Below are positions 36,301 through 47,300 of a DNA stretch of 64,000 nucleotides, piece by piece. Positions within the stretch are counted from its first letter, which is position 1. Every line of letters starts with the position of its first letter. Below the pieces are notes generated by a model. The model searched no databases. It was not told the origin of the DNA and saw only the letters and a program-made list of their open reading frames with translations. A program made the position numbers and the translations under genes. This DNA is from Climacteris rufus (lineage: Eukaryota > Chordata > Aves > Passeriformes > Climacteridae), in the NCBI GenBank assembly GCA_013398175.1, contig VZRZ01002289.1, positions 310,001 to 374,000 on the forward strand. Direction: 5' to 3'.

Positions 36301-39136
36301 TTCCCTTCAAAGCTGTCTCTTATCCTTCTTCCTTAACTACTCTGAAAAGCTGCTTTCATACTTCCCAAGCCCCAGTGAAATGCATGGTCTTTTCTCTAGA
36401 AATACAGTCTGTAGGAAGATTCTGTCCTACTTGTTTCCCTCTCTTTCTGAGGACAGCCTGGCTCCACCTCACTGTTTTTTTTAAAGCAGTGTACTTAGCT
36501 TATAGTACCCACCTCCTGTGAGAATGGGCAGTACTGGGAATGATTTGAAACTGATTGTCAATCCAAAATTAGAGCTTTTTGGTCATAAGCAGTTTTCTAG
36601 ATGTTGCTGGTTACCATTGTCCTAATTGTTTTCAAATATGTTTTGAGCCTAAGGTTGCTGGGATTGACTGTTCAAAAGAGATAATGAGTAGGAAGTCAGA
36701 AGCCATCAAGATAATGAGTAGGAAGTCAGAAGCTATCTGTTCCAAAATACAGTGCATGCTGTTAAATGCAAACTCCTTCTGCTGTAAATAATGCTCTGTT
36801 GGTATTTCTGATTTCTCTTTCACAGGGATTACAGCTGCAGTCAACATTTACCTCCACAAACGGATCAACAGCCCTGGTAGCTGTAAACAGCCATTCCCCT
36901 CCCAGCCCTGCCAGTCTCCTGGATTCCCTGGGGAGTGCAGCAACCAGCCATTCTCTAGCACTTAGTCAGGGACATGGTCTGCAAGCTGCTGCTGGCCTGA
37001 CACACCCCAGTGCTGCTGCCTCTGCTTTTGGGACTCCTCCTGGCTCTGAGCAGAGTGTGCTTGCCATGGGCCACTTGGTACCAGCTGGGGGGGCAGATGA
37101 CTCCAGAAGCCTGGATGGAGGAGTCCCTCAGATTCTCTTGGGAGATGTACAGACTATTCCAGTACAGACTCTGGACAGCCATCCAGCACTTAGTAAGTTG
37201 CGGTTTTCTCAATAATATGTAAATATAGAAAATACAGTGGATTTTGTTCTGTGTGCCTTGAAGAAAGGAAACAAATGTGTTGATAATGGGGAACTCCAAC
37301 ATAGACTTCTTTCAGCTGATTCTAATTAGTTTTTACTGTAAAAAAAAAAGGAAAAAGAACCTCAAACCCCAAATAAACAAACAAAACCACAAAAAAACTC
37401 CACTTATTTTTTGCTGTAAAATGGTGCTTCTTGGTTTCTTGGACCAAATACCAACTTGCTTGTATTTTTGCCAGAAATCCTAATATTTAACTATAATTAT
37501 GATCGTCAATTTTTTTTTTTTAAGGAGAAATAAGAAGATAAAATAATGAATATTGAATCTAGTTAGAACTCTTTGGAAAGGAATTTTGATTACTTCTTTG
37601 TTTACACAATCCCAGCAGCTTTCTGAAAATTTTCAGTAATATTTTACTAATATTCTATAGTCATCAATATGCTTTAGAAGTAATCAGATGGAGTTGTATG
37701 TAATTGCTTGGAATTTCAAACTTCTGTTTGAAAACAGTTTTTAAAAAATACACAATACACCATAAATAGATTTCTATGAAAACAGAAGGCTCCTTAAAAC
37801 CATTGTTATCAAATGTAGATACAGTCTTTGAATTCTCAGCCATGGGACCTGATTGAGAATGGATGCTTGCATTCTCATAGATTGATTTTTAATTCTTGGT
37901 GAAGAAAACCTGTTAGGTACAGAGCACACAGAAATCAGTGCAACATGGTTTTTAACTACCCAGAGAGCCTGAAACATTAGCTGTGCAATGCTTTATTGTT
38001 TCTATATTACATTTTCATGACATCTGTGGCTTCTAAAAAGGTGACTCTTGAGAAGTTCTGCAGGAACATGTAGGTAAAGATGTGCTAGGTCATAGTTACA
38101 GCTTCATAATGACATAGTGACGATGATCTCCATAGGTGACAATGACTTTTGCAGGTCAGCAAAACTTTATTCCATTTGATTTCTTCATGTATTCTTATAT
38201 TTAGTTTTCAGAATATTACAGAATTTAGTATAAATGAATGGTAGATGAGGAAATATACTGAAATTCATATGTTTAAGGTAATAATAAGGTAATAGTGGAT
38301 TATTTTGCTGTGGCAGTATTGTCAAAGTTAAATTCAAGGCATTTTCTGCTTGTTATACTCAAAAGTTTGTGTGACTGCTTGTTTTCCATTTTATAATTGA
38401 ATTTGATTTCTCTCCTGAGAAATCTATCAAATATTTAACCTGTTTGTTCAGTCTAGATGTTGATGCCTCTCAAAAATTTTTGTATGTGACAAATCCTGTA
38501 ACTGAATTTTTAAAGAAATGCTATTTTACTCAAAAATAAGTGGCCAATGTGCCTGAAATGTAAGTCATTCTGTAAATCAGTGTGCTCTAGAGCAATTTTT
38601 TTCAGCACCTCCATTTCTTCATTCTCCTGCAAAAAAAACCCAAACAACAAACCCTCACAACAAAACCCAAAAATTGAGATGGTAGCTTTATTTTCTTCAT
38701 GAAAAAGAAGAAAGACATTTTGTGTGAAAGTCATTCTACATTTCCAAATATTTCTTTTTTTTTTTTTTTTTTATAATTTGGTTTATATATTGTTACTCAA
38801 GGGGGGCATTACTGCAGTGACTTCATGACAAGTGGCAATGTCTTCGAGCACAGTAGTGACATAATTGGCTGTCAAGCTAAACAGCAGTTAACCTCACACA
38901 TGCCTTACCTATAGCTTGAGTTCCTGAAATATTTTTATTTGAAGTGCATAGTTTTTGGGGCTGAAGCATTGTAAGTGGAGTTTGAAATTCAGTGTTTGAT
39001 TTTGTTTTGTTTTTAAGCTGAAGAAAATAGAGAGGATGTTATCACCTGCGTGGGCCAAGTTAAACAAGAATCAAGGGAAAAAGCATTGTCTATGGAGCCA
39101 AATAAAATCAGAGACTGCCACAGTTCCTCACCATAG
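15288..39136 (+). CDS. CARF: CARF, calcium-responsive transcription factor (complete, fourteen coding exons)
   Basis: Gene-level entry. The joined exons are 15288-15398, 16916-17134, 18257-18377, 20575-20704, 22269-22353, 26211-26400, 28590-28710, 29607-29750, 30203-30436, 30834-30996, 31977-32052, 35658-35788, 36826-37192 and 39018-39136. They encode 736 residues (human about 725 by recall), all with GT-AG sites and consistent phases. By family knowledge CARF (ALS2CR8) is a nuclear DNA-binding factor that binds the calcium-response element CaRE1 of the BDNF promoter in neurons. The conserved ALS2CR8 core runs from about residue 223 (KIGDSYRGFC) to about 510 (NDIKNHIHEVQ). The N-terminal 220 and C-terminal 200 residues are Ser/Thr/Gln/Pro-rich, low-conservation and probably activating or regulatory. 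The core is almost unchanged from mammals while the ends differ strongly. The last exon keeps VKQE, a sumoylation-type motif. No lesion is seen. Confidence 0.97.
15399..16915 (+). other. CARF: CARF intron with two candidate 3' splice sites
   Basis: AT-rich intron. Near its 3' end is a strong polypyrimidine tract and CATAG at 16870, but the reading frame needs the weaker GAAAG at 16915. Use of the upstream site adds 45 bases containing an in-frame TGA. Confidence 0.6.
16916..17134 (+). CDS. CARF: CARF coding exon 2
   Basis: It encodes 73 codons in phase 0, starting HLMCMDSRDPLFGQSDSPSA and ending GPGVPM. The MCMDSRD...FGQ.DSP...LPIT pattern matches mammalian CARF. The middle (PVRPPPARAPSAEE) is GC-rich and more Pro/Ala-rich than the mammalian version. 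The start is fixed by an in-frame TGA immediately upstream, so the acceptor must be GAAAG at 16911-16915. The donor is GTGAGTGTG. Confidence 0.88.
18257..18377 (+). CDS. CARF: CARF coding exon 3
   Basis: It encodes MIVASQSENGQVLHVIPSAQ, then TQVIIPQGQLLDVSSTQ, closely matching mammalian CARF. The acceptor is CCTTACAG and the donor GTGAGTTTA. The final G starts a split Asp codon. Confidence 0.96.
18378..20574 (+). other. CARF: CARF intron (2.2 kb)
   Basis: AT-rich, no exon or nameable repeat seen. Confidence 0.5.
20575..20704 (+). CDS. CARF: CARF coding exon 4
   Basis: It completes the split Asp, then encodes VSEEKCGDGNLQTVVVASIA, DSASSYILHPQASLTVSKKA and ST, ending with two bases of an Arg codon. 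The SYILHPQ.S motif is shared with mammalian CARF. The acceptor is TTTGTAAAG and the donor GTAGGTCAG. Confidence 0.94.
22269..22353 (+). CDS. CARF: CARF coding exon 5
   Basis: Twenty-eight codons after the split Arg: LVEDPFPIPLQPLPLNTPAW, then ARRLRNCE. The PLQPL..NTP.WA.RLR.CE pattern is the entry to the conserved core. The acceptor is TTTTTCAG and the donor GTGGGCCAC. Confidence 0.95.
22354..26210 (+). other. CARF: CARF intron (3.9 kb)
   Basis: It contains a T17 run (22808-22824), a short GATAAAGTT duplication near 23440, and a GC-richer patch at about 24950-25120. No exon was recognised. Confidence 0.5.
26211..26400 (+). CDS. CARF: CARF coding exon 6: start of conserved DNA-binding core
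   Basis: Sixty-three codons: KIGDSYRGFCVSEAELESVL, HKQQTQSVWGTRQSPSPAKP and WKSQYVPYDGIPFVNA. It is almost identical to mammalian CARF by recall. The acceptor is CCATGCAG and the donor GTAACTAAC. The last G begins a split Gly codon. Confidence 0.98.
27615..28199. mobile_element. Avian endogenous-retrovirus LTR (solo, diverged)
   Basis: The order of landmarks is that of a very common avian LTR: TTTGACCCCAGCTGG, CCCCAGTGGGATGGGGGAGA, AAACTCATGGGTTGAGAT, GGAATTCACTCACAACTTCC, CCCAGGAAAGCAGGGTGCCA, GTATGGTATGGAATATG, CAGCTGTCCCAGCTGTGTCC, CTTGACTCTGTGTAGG and CATCCCTGTGTTATCAGCAC, ending near ACCAGCACA. Roughly 585 bases; no gag, pol or env sequence is adjacent, so it is probably a solo LTR. It lies in a CARF intron about 390 bases before exon 7. 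Identification is by recall and the boundaries are approximate. Confidence 0.85.
28590..28710 (+). CDS. CARF: CARF coding exon 7
   Basis: After the split Gly: SRAIVMECQYGPRRKGFQPK, then KAGEQESTSGQLYKATCPA and the start of an Arg codon. The basic segment GPRRKGFQPKK may act in DNA binding or nuclear import (inference). The acceptor is TGTTTCCAG and the donor GTGAGAATT. Confidence 0.98.
29607..29750 (+). CDS. CARF: CARF coding exon 8
   Basis: It encodes IYIKKVQKFPEYRVPTDPKI, DKKIIRMEQEKAFNMLKKNL and IDAGGVL, with split Arg codons at both ends. It is nearly identical to mammalian CARF, differing at most by LIDAGG for LVDAGG. The acceptor is TTGGAAG and the donor GTGAAACTT. Confidence 0.98.
30203..30436 (+). 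CDS. CARF: CARF coding exon 9
   Basis: It encodes WYVQLPTQQAHQYHEMETS, an acidic insert (EEEEEVVRDEN), then LPSRLHPQVADKIRELVSQG and IEQVYAVRKQL. The flanks are conserved. The middle (PPSPSHFSVCC) is variable. The acceptor is CTTGCTAG and the donor GTACACAGC. Confidence 0.98.
30834..30996 (+). CDS. CARF: CARF coding exon 10: end of conserved core
   Basis: It encodes KYVERELFTPDEVPERHNLS, FFPTVNDIKNHIHEVQKSLR and NGEMVYNSESIPAT. The acceptor is ATATGACAG. The donor is GTTTGTTGG, a weaker GT site than its neighbours, but the next exon continues in phase 0 with LQWTTDSGN as in mammals. Confidence 0.97.
31977..32052 (+). CDS. CARF: CARF coding exon 11
   Basis: Twenty-five codons, LQWTTDSGNVLTETVTVTFA then SPPSD, and one base of a split Gly codon. 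The acceptor is CCTTTCAG and the donor GTAGGACTG. Confidence 0.96.
32053..35657 (+). other. CARF: CARF intron (3.6 kb)
   Basis: AT-rich, with a few T runs near 33830-33870. No exon or nameable repeat was found. Confidence 0.5.
35658..35788 (+). CDS. CARF: CARF coding exon 12
   Basis: After the split Gly: SSGGESVITKAESSQSGESS, then IPETAQLLSSLSSLQPKIFA and QLQ. The LLSSLSS.QPKIF.QLQ tail is conserved with mammals; the start is Ser/Gly/Glu-rich and variable. The acceptor is GCACTGTAG and the donor GTACAGTCA. Confidence 0.96.
36681..36736. repeat. 30-bp tandem duplication in CARF intron
   Basis: Two adjacent near-identical copies of a 30-base unit beginning ATAATGAGTAGGAAGTCAGA, the second starting at 36711 and truncated. 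They differ by one base over the aligned 26 and lie about 90 bases before exon 13. Confidence 0.9.
36826..37192 (+). CDS. CARF: CARF coding exon 13: Ser/Ala-rich C-terminal region
   Basis: A 367-base exon, the largest in the gene. It begins GLQLQSTFTSTNGSTALVAV and ends VPQILLGDVQTIPVQTLDSH then PAL. The ILLGDVQTIP motif is conserved with mammals. The centre is rich in Ser, Ala, Gly and Leu, compatible with a disordered activation region (inference). The acceptor is TTTCACAG and the donor GTAAGTTGC. Confidence 0.97.
38755..38772. repeat. T18 homopolymer in CARF intron
   Basis: Eighteen uninterrupted T within the last CARF intron, about 245 bases before the final exon. Confidence 0.9.
39018..39136 (+). 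CDS. CARF: CARF last coding exon
   Basis: It completes a Thr codon, then EENREDVITCVGQVKQESRE, KALSMEPNKIRDCHSSSP and a TAG at 39134-39136. The VKQE followed by ALSME is shared with the mammalian C-terminus and fits the sumoylation consensus. The acceptor is TTTTTAAG. The last dozen residues differ from mammals. Confidence 0.94.
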
Positions 39137-41340
39137 TTCCTTACTGTCACCTGTGAAGCCTGGAAGGATTTTTCAAACTGGAGAACTCTAAATGTCTTGG
39201 AAGGAAAGGCAGGTGCTGTCAAAGTACTGCCATTCTTTTTAAATTGTATTGTGACATTCAGACTAAGCATATTTTAGAGTAGTTCTGACAGAAGGCTGTT
39301 TGGATTTGACTGATGTGGCTCACTGCCAATTCCAGATCATTCAGTTGCCCCATGGAACACCACCTCTCTCTTCTGTTTCCAGTTTTGAGTAACTTGGATT
39401 CTATCCAAATGGCCCTTTTGTTCATTGTTTCTGAAGGTCTTCCACAGTTTAATTGCTTAGCTTTAGAATGTGGATCACAATGCTGGGTTTGCATTTTCTC
39501 CTTGAGACTCTTGACTCTTATTGCACTGCAGAGGCCGTAGAATCTGTCCTCTCCAAGATCACAGAATCCTACAGCAAAGTGGATCAGTATGGCAGTGGTT
39601 TTGTGACAAAAGGAAGGTCCAGGATGCTAAACTTCATAGTGGTAAAGGACATGGATGCTTAAGAAAATGCAGCTTTGACCTGATCATAATGTTAATGGTG
39701 TGAAGATCAAGGAGAGGAGAAAGGTGAGGTTGCCAGGTGAATGTAAGGTTGTATGATAAAGAACAGTGTGTGAATTGTAACAGTGAATGGTTTTGACTTT
39801 GACATCTTTGAACTTCTGTTCTGGCTTTATAATGAGGTTGTTTGATTCATGCAGCCTTCCTTTGCAGTGGTACTGTGTTTGCAGTTGGTCATAACAATTA
39901 AATGCAGGAGTCTTTCTCATGGAAAATGATTGATGCTGCCATGTCAGCTTATCTACCTCTTGCTTTGTGCACTCAAAGCTATCAGCTCAGATAAATGGGA
40001 TTTGACCTGCTGCTGTTTGTGATGTAGGGTTTATGGATATGTAACAAAGAGAAGCCCAAGGAAACAAAGCAAGTAATATCAATCAAAGCAAGGTGTCCAA
40101 GTGTGCTGTCACTATAACATTCAGAAAACAAACTCATCTCTTTCAACAGTGACATCTTCTAAGACTAACATGGTCTGTATCATTAAAATAATTACCAGGA
40201 ATCTTTAGAAAATTAAATGTGATACAGTATTATCCTTTAGCAATATTTAAGTCAAAGCCATAATAAGTGACAAGCACTGAGTTGTGTAACGTGACAGACA
40301 TGTTTCTTTAGGAAAAAAAATGCACCTACAAATAGGTTGGGATCAATTTAAAGCTGTAAATGAAATGAAACTGATACCAACACAGATATCAAATTAAATA
40401 ATTACATTTGTTTGCTTCAGGTATTGAACTCCTAGAGCAGCATTCAGAGTAGTTTGTATACAGCAGTAGGAGCAGTTCTGTTATTAGTTCCTACTAAGTG
40501 GTTGAGTGCTTGATCATAAAATTAGGGTTTTTTTTCTGCATGTTGTAGAAGAATGCAGGGTAAGGACTTTTCTATTTTTCAGACTTGAATACCCCAGGAA
40601 AATAATTAGTTTGTTTGTGTAGAGAAGAAAGTGTTGTGAACACTGTATGAGCCAAAATATTAATATTTTAAAAATGTTAAATTTATTAGCTTACATTCAT
40701 GCATTCACAAACATAATCTAAATAGTGGCCATCTAAAATTATTTTTTCATTTTCTTTTGAGTATTTAGAGCTAAAATTTTCAAAAGTCTTACATTGTGAA
40801 TGTTATTTATATAAAGCTAATGTTTATGGGTTAGCTCCCTTCAGAATTTTTCAACAGGATCATTAAATAAGAGCCAGTATTTTATCATGCAAGTGCATTA
40901 AAAAAATCTCTCACATTTAGTATCTACAGTGGCTTGTTTTGTGGTATGCTTTGCTCATTTCTGGCTAGGGAAAATCCCACAAGGTTCACCTATGGGGTTT
41001 TTTTTGTCTGGTTGGGTTTTTTATTTTGTTTTATTTGTTTGTTAGTTGTTTTTTTGGTAGGTTTTTTTGCTAATTGTGAAAATGTGTCCCAAATGGATGT
41101 TCTCTGCTGCAGTCATAGTTCTAGAACATTCAGGCAGCAGTCACCTTATGTGTTCCAACTCAATAACTGCAGGTACCTACCATGCTGCTGTATTCAATGA
41201 TTCCATCACCTTCAGCTTTTCTTAAAGTTTAAACCCATGCATTCCAAACTATATTATCTTTCCCTACATTGTTCTTTTTTTGATAATTTTTCCTCACTGT
41301 TGAGAATGCTTCTTCTCAAAAGAATAAATTACCAGTAAGA
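39137..41340 (+). other. CARF: CARF 3' UTR and flank, end uncertain
   Basis: AT-rich sequence following the stop codon. Candidate polyadenylation signals on the + strand include ATTAAA at 39898 and AATAAA near 41322, but nothing in the sequence decides between them. Confidence 0.4.
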
Positions 41341-44300
41341 GGTTATTTCAGTTTTGTTTCTGTTCAAGGCAGGCAATACATTTATGATTGGAGTGAAAGC
41401 TTAAGGAAAGTGAAGTTACATTTCCATCAGTTCTTGCTTAGTTCCCTCATTAACAGTTCTGGTTTTTAACACTGTTCTTTCCACCATGAGCTACAGTCTC
41501 ATCCTGTGCTGAACAATATTTCTGACAGTATTTCTATTTTTGGCTTAGTGCTCACAGCTGGAGGAAACACTCTTTTAGTCCATCTCGAATTGCAGGCTCT
41601 GAAATGAATTTTGTATTCTATCCTGATTTGCATGGTATTTTGAAAACAATAGAAGAAAACGTTGAAAGAAATTTAAAGAAGTGCTAAAGAATTAGTAGTT
41701 TGTAAAAGCTGGGGATTAGACTTGTAATTCTGAAACATTTATTTGAAATTATTCTTCAGCTAATACTCATCTTTTTGTCTTCAGTTTTCTTCATTTTCAG
41801 AGAATTTCAATTCTTTGTCTTCCTAATACATATTTCAGTTTATTACTGTGTTGTTTTTTAATTTAATGTAATCTTTCTTTTTCAAACAGTAAGCTTATAT
41901 TTGTTTTGTCCGTATTGTTAGAGGAGGAACATGAACTCCTCACCCATATCCAGTCTCTATATTCAATTTAATACTTTTGTTCACTAATGTCCACCTAAAT
42001 TTTACAGAAAAGACTGTTATATATATGAAAAAAATCAGAAGTAGCTGCTACCACTTTCAATGGTTAAATTTGTTTGATTAGAATACCCAATGCTGATTTT
42101 TCAGAGTAAGCTATGTAGCTTGATGCAAAGTAGTTGGCTATTACTTTGTGTCAAAATGTAATGCTTTTCTGCTGTTTACATTGTTTTCTTGTAACTGTTG
42201 TGTGCAAGCACTTAAATTGCATACCTAGAATTCCTGAGCTTCAATAGTACTGTAAATGAACAAATCATTCTCCAGTTATCCTCATTGTTGGTTGCCAGTA
42301 ACAGTGATTGGTTGCTTTACAAGAAGGGCTGGGCTTCTGTATGTGCATGCAAAAATAACTTTTTGGTAAAATGTAGAGAAGGCGTAAAAAGGTACAGATC
42401 CATAGCTCTCATTCAAGGCTTGGCAGCCTCTTGGGTGGAAACCAGTAGTGTTAATGAGTCCTTTTTGTGGTATAAAGATTATTGCTGTTTCTACAAAAGT
42501 TAGAGACACAAATGTCTGTATATGTATGTGTGTGTATATATATATATTTTTATATAGTAACTTAATGTATAATATTCTTGTTCAAATGTAAACTACTTTT
42601 TGTTTTAAAGTAATGGTCTGTGTCGTGGTTATGGGGGCTCATGGGGAGAAACACATGAGCTACTTCAGGGCAGTGGATTTTAGGGGTGATGGAGAACAAG
42701 TAGGAGAGACCAGGTGGAAGAAGTTCCTGAAGGTGTGTGAAAAGCAAGGATCCTGGTGAGAGGGCTGATGGGGACTGTGGGCTGGGGGGCTTTGGGCTTG
42801 AGAGCCCAAAGGCTCAGTGCAGCTCCTGAGTCCATCCACAGTCCTCCCTATACCACTAGTGGATAGTGTGAGTTTATGGTAGGAATCTAAAGGTATGGAA
42901 GAATAGGGAAGCCTGTCCTGCCCTTAAAAACAAAAGAGCTGTTTGAGTTTTTGTGAGTAGTAGAGACAGATAAATGACTTCCCACAGTCTGAGGTGCCCG
43001 TTCTTAGCTTCTAATGAAGAAGAAACCCCTCTTGGAGCTTCAGCCCAGGACTGTAGACACTTTCTTTATATGTAACCAAGGCAAATTAACCTTTTCTTCC
43101 CAACTGAATTACCTTGCTGCTCTCCTCATCCCTCTGACTGCAGCTCAGTACCTCCCAAATGTCTCCTTCTTCACACTTACTAAGACTTCCACAGAAATCC
43201 CATGCTTCCAGGCCCTCTGATTCTCAGTGTTTCACTGTTGGACTGTTGAAGCAGCTGCTGAGTTACTGTACAAGTAAATACTGGTGAGCTTTGCCCCTGT
43301 CAGGTTTTCTTCCTCTTTCCCCACAATCGTAAGTCCATATGTTCCTTTAAATTGCATTAAGATTTTTTACTTGCTTGCTTTGGGATTTGTCATCATTAGC
43401 TGGATGAATACCAAGGAGACCCATTTCACAGGACATTTACATTCACAGCAACTGAAAAAAATTCATGATACAAGGAGGAAAGGATGGTTTCTGCCAGCTG
43501 TTAGGGCTGGCCTCTTTCATACCACTTGAATTCCTGATTCTGGCTGTGGATAGTAGCTGCCTGTTAAGTTGTCTGTCTGTTGGCAAACATACAATTTTCT
43601 CTCTTAAGCCTATTCAAGCAGATATGTTCTCAGATGTTTGGGTGGGAAGAATCTGTTCCATTAGGGATAGAAAGTGTGATAAAGCTGAGGATGTTACTGT
43701 GAAGAGTTACTGCTCTTTATGGGTCCCTGATGAGAAAATTGTCTTTGATCTGCCCTGCCCTTCAGAACAAAGCTTTCATAGGAATAGACTTCAGAGCCTA
43801 TCCCATCAGTAACAATTATCTTCTCCCAGCAACAGTGCACCTCGTTAATGAAAGAAGCAAGCATTGTGTAAAACAGGTGGTGTTGATTTTTTAGGTCAGA
43901 AGCTGTCCAGCTGGTCTGTCCAACAACAGCAACTAAGGTATGATTTGGGGGAGAAGGAGGGGAAAGCGAGTGACAGGAGTGTATGTGCATGCATTTGGTT
44001 TTTTTCCAGTATAAGCTCTTACATCTTAGTATCCCATTCCATTTCTACTGCACATGACAAATGACATGTTTGTTTTTTGAAGGTAGTTGGTGTGTTTGAT
44101 GGTGAGTCTTCAAAGGAGTGATCATTAATAGTATCTCTGCATCATACAAAGTATTAGTGCATGTTTGTCATCTAGGACCCCATCCTGTTCTTGTACAGAA
44201 GGGGTTTTAAAAGCATGGAAAGCTTTATGAGGACAAGTACTGGGTGTCCTTGTCTTAAAGAGTCTTCCCTAAACAAAAAAACGGGAGCTGTGGGAGTAAT

Positions 44301-47300
44301 TCTCATCAGTAGACTGTTAGCCTCTGCTAGATAGAAGAAACCTTGCAAAAAGCATGTATATGATAGCCCCTTTATGGAAGTTACCTTTGCATTCTTAACA
44401 GTTTTAAACTACATACATATATGTGTGTATGTACCTTAAAATGCAGACAGGACTATAACTGTTCTTTAATACAGTTTTAATTACACTTGGCTGTGGCTAA
44501 ATGACGCAAATATTTTAGGACACATGTAATCAGATCTTTTAATGTGGATAATTGGAATTCATGTTTTTACTGCAACCATCCTTTGCTCTCTGCAGCGCAG
44601 CTCAGTTGGTCATTTGGCATGTGCTGGCTTCTGTTAATGACATTCAGCCTATTTAAACAAGAGCATGCTGTTCTAAGTAAATTGAATTTCTTGCTCTTCC
44701 TGATCTTTTTTGTAATAGGGAGTGATAAGGCTCGTCAGAGAATGGAAATCTGTTTGTGGTGTGGTGCTTTCATAAGAGCTGACTTCTGGGTCCTCACTAG
44801 GAAGGACCTAGCAAGCAAAAGCTTATGTGCTATTTGATCTACCATTTTCTAATGTAGATGAATTTCTATAGCAGGACAGGGGCAATACAGCATAAACTGC
44901 CACTAAAATACTGTTAAAATTTTAACTCTTATCCCTTAGTCAAATGCTGACAGTTCAGTGGCTTCAGGAAAGATCATAGGAATCCTTCTGCTCTTTGTAG
45001 AACAGTCTTTGTCTAGATACTATTTAAAATGTAATTGGCTGTGGCAGTCAAATGGCAGTAGGAGAGCCAGAAACAGAGGTGTGTGTTGGCAGATCAGTGA
45101 GAGAGGGGAAGTTCAGTCCCAGTTTCCTTGTGCCAGACTAACATTCTCTGTGCTAGTCCTGAATGCACCCTTGAGAAGCAGTGATTGGCTTTGTGTGCTG
45201 ACATAGCTCTTCTTTCTGCTTGCCCACTCAAGAAGTTCTGCAAGCCTGCAAGGGACATGGAGAGCATGAAGGTGTGTAAGATTTTGTGAGAGGACCTGCA
45301 GGAATGGAACAGAAGAGATTAAAGTTTGTTGACATGACTTCTATGTAACCCACTTTCTTCGGTGGGAGGAAGAGAATTTTTCAATAGGGAATAAAAGTAA
45401 ATCTTCCTTTTCAGAAGTATTAGTATTACTGCTGATTCTCTCTGATCTGCCTAACAAGATGCCTAGTGTTTGGACAGATCTTAATGTTTTTATGAGTGTG
45501 TACCAAAATGATAATGGGTACTTTTTCATACATTACCGTCTTTGCAATGTCATACTGAAACCGTAGGCCAGTGGCACCTCCTGATCTTTTCATTGTCTGT
45601 GTACATTTCCTCAAAGTAAATGAAAGTTTGCTTTATAAAGAAACAGTAGAGAGTTTTTAGAGTTGGAGTCCAAAGTCCTTTCAGATACATGCTTTTTACA
45701 GAGTAAGCTTTACATTAAAATTAATTATGTTGTATATTTCTGACTCTTTAATAACCTAAAATAACCAAAGCCTTTTCAATTTTTTTTCTTTTTATCCAGA
45801 ACATGAAGTATTCCAAACTACCTCGCAAAACCACCATGCTCAGAGCCTGACAGGTTTGGCACTTTTCTTCCTCTGTAGGTGATCTTCCATCTGTGCTGTA
45901 AGTCACTGTGTTTAGTGTCTTCAACAAAAAAAAGATCAGCAATTTCATAACAAAATTTGCACAGCAGAAGGGGTGGAGTGGGAAACAGGCATATGACACC
46001 GGAATCCATAGTTATGACACATCCCATCACAAGGGCACCTCTTCATTTGCATCATCTACCTGATCATTTGACAGCTTGTCAGTAGCAATATCTGCAAACC
46101 GTAGTTTGTTTATTAACATCTGTGTCACATCAGTTCTAGATGTGGCAAGTTTTCTTTGAGCATGAATTCACATTGGTTTAGTGAAACCAGTGGTGTCAAA
46201 AATTATCAAGTCTCATGAACTGAGAGCCTTTAGTTGTGAATTTGATCTTAATCTGAGCTCTGTCTGAGCTAGGGACAAATTCTGAGGCTGTGCCCCTGTG
46301 TTCTGCAGTACTGGTTGAGCAGAAGAAAAGCCTTCCAGCTCCCAAGAACAGCTGCATTTGTATTTCTACCTGATGCAAAGCTGCTCATATTAATCTCTTG
46401 AAAGATGGCTCATGGAATTCTGCTTTCCAGCTTAAGAGAAGATAAAGTCTCTCTGTATGAAAACTTGATGGACAATGGAGAGTTGGGAGCACCTAGAACA
46501 GTCACCCTCAAGCATGCTTCATTTAGGAACAGGAGCTGGTAGAAGGAATAAACTGAAGAATATAATGGTAAAAGTAGGCATTCTTGCTCTTTACACAGTA
46601 GTGCCCTTACACAATATTTTTTCATAAACATGTTTCTTGAGAAAGTGGTCAGCAGTGGAAGGAAAACAAATCTCAATTTCTCCCCAGTCCCAAATTACAG
46701 TTTAACAGTGCTCTTGCAAATTAATCACAAGTTTGGCCTAAAAATCTCTCCTAGATCTAACTTCAGTTTTGCTTTGTCAGGTCACTGTTAAATTACATAA
46801 ATTTAACTTTTTTTGCATAGGTATTTCTCTTACAGCTACAATTAAATGTGAGAGAGAATTGGAAATAATTTGTTTCTAACAGATGACACACTTCAGTTTT
46901 CTGAAGTGTGCAGGTGTTTCCTCCTTAGCTTCCACTTTTATCTCTTAGTTCAGTATGTGTTGGATGTTTTCTCAGGATTATGTACTTCTGAGAGTATTCC
47001 AGATAACTGTCAAGAGACCAGAGCAGAAAACAGAAGAGGAAGGGAAGTTTGCAAAAAGCTGCTTGCAGGGGATAGAAAGCTCTCAAAGTTACAGCTCAAG
47101 ATTGCAATTTCTTCTGGCTGAAATGGCTCATTTAGATGGTAAACATTTTTTAATATTCAACTTTTTAATTGTTAATTTTGTTACTATTTATGCTTTGAGT
47201 TCACATCTAATAAAGCTAGAATGGTAATTTGTGTGTTTGCTTTTATCTTCAGTGCACTAGTTATCTTCTGAATGCAAACTGGTCTGACAGCTCCATGTTC

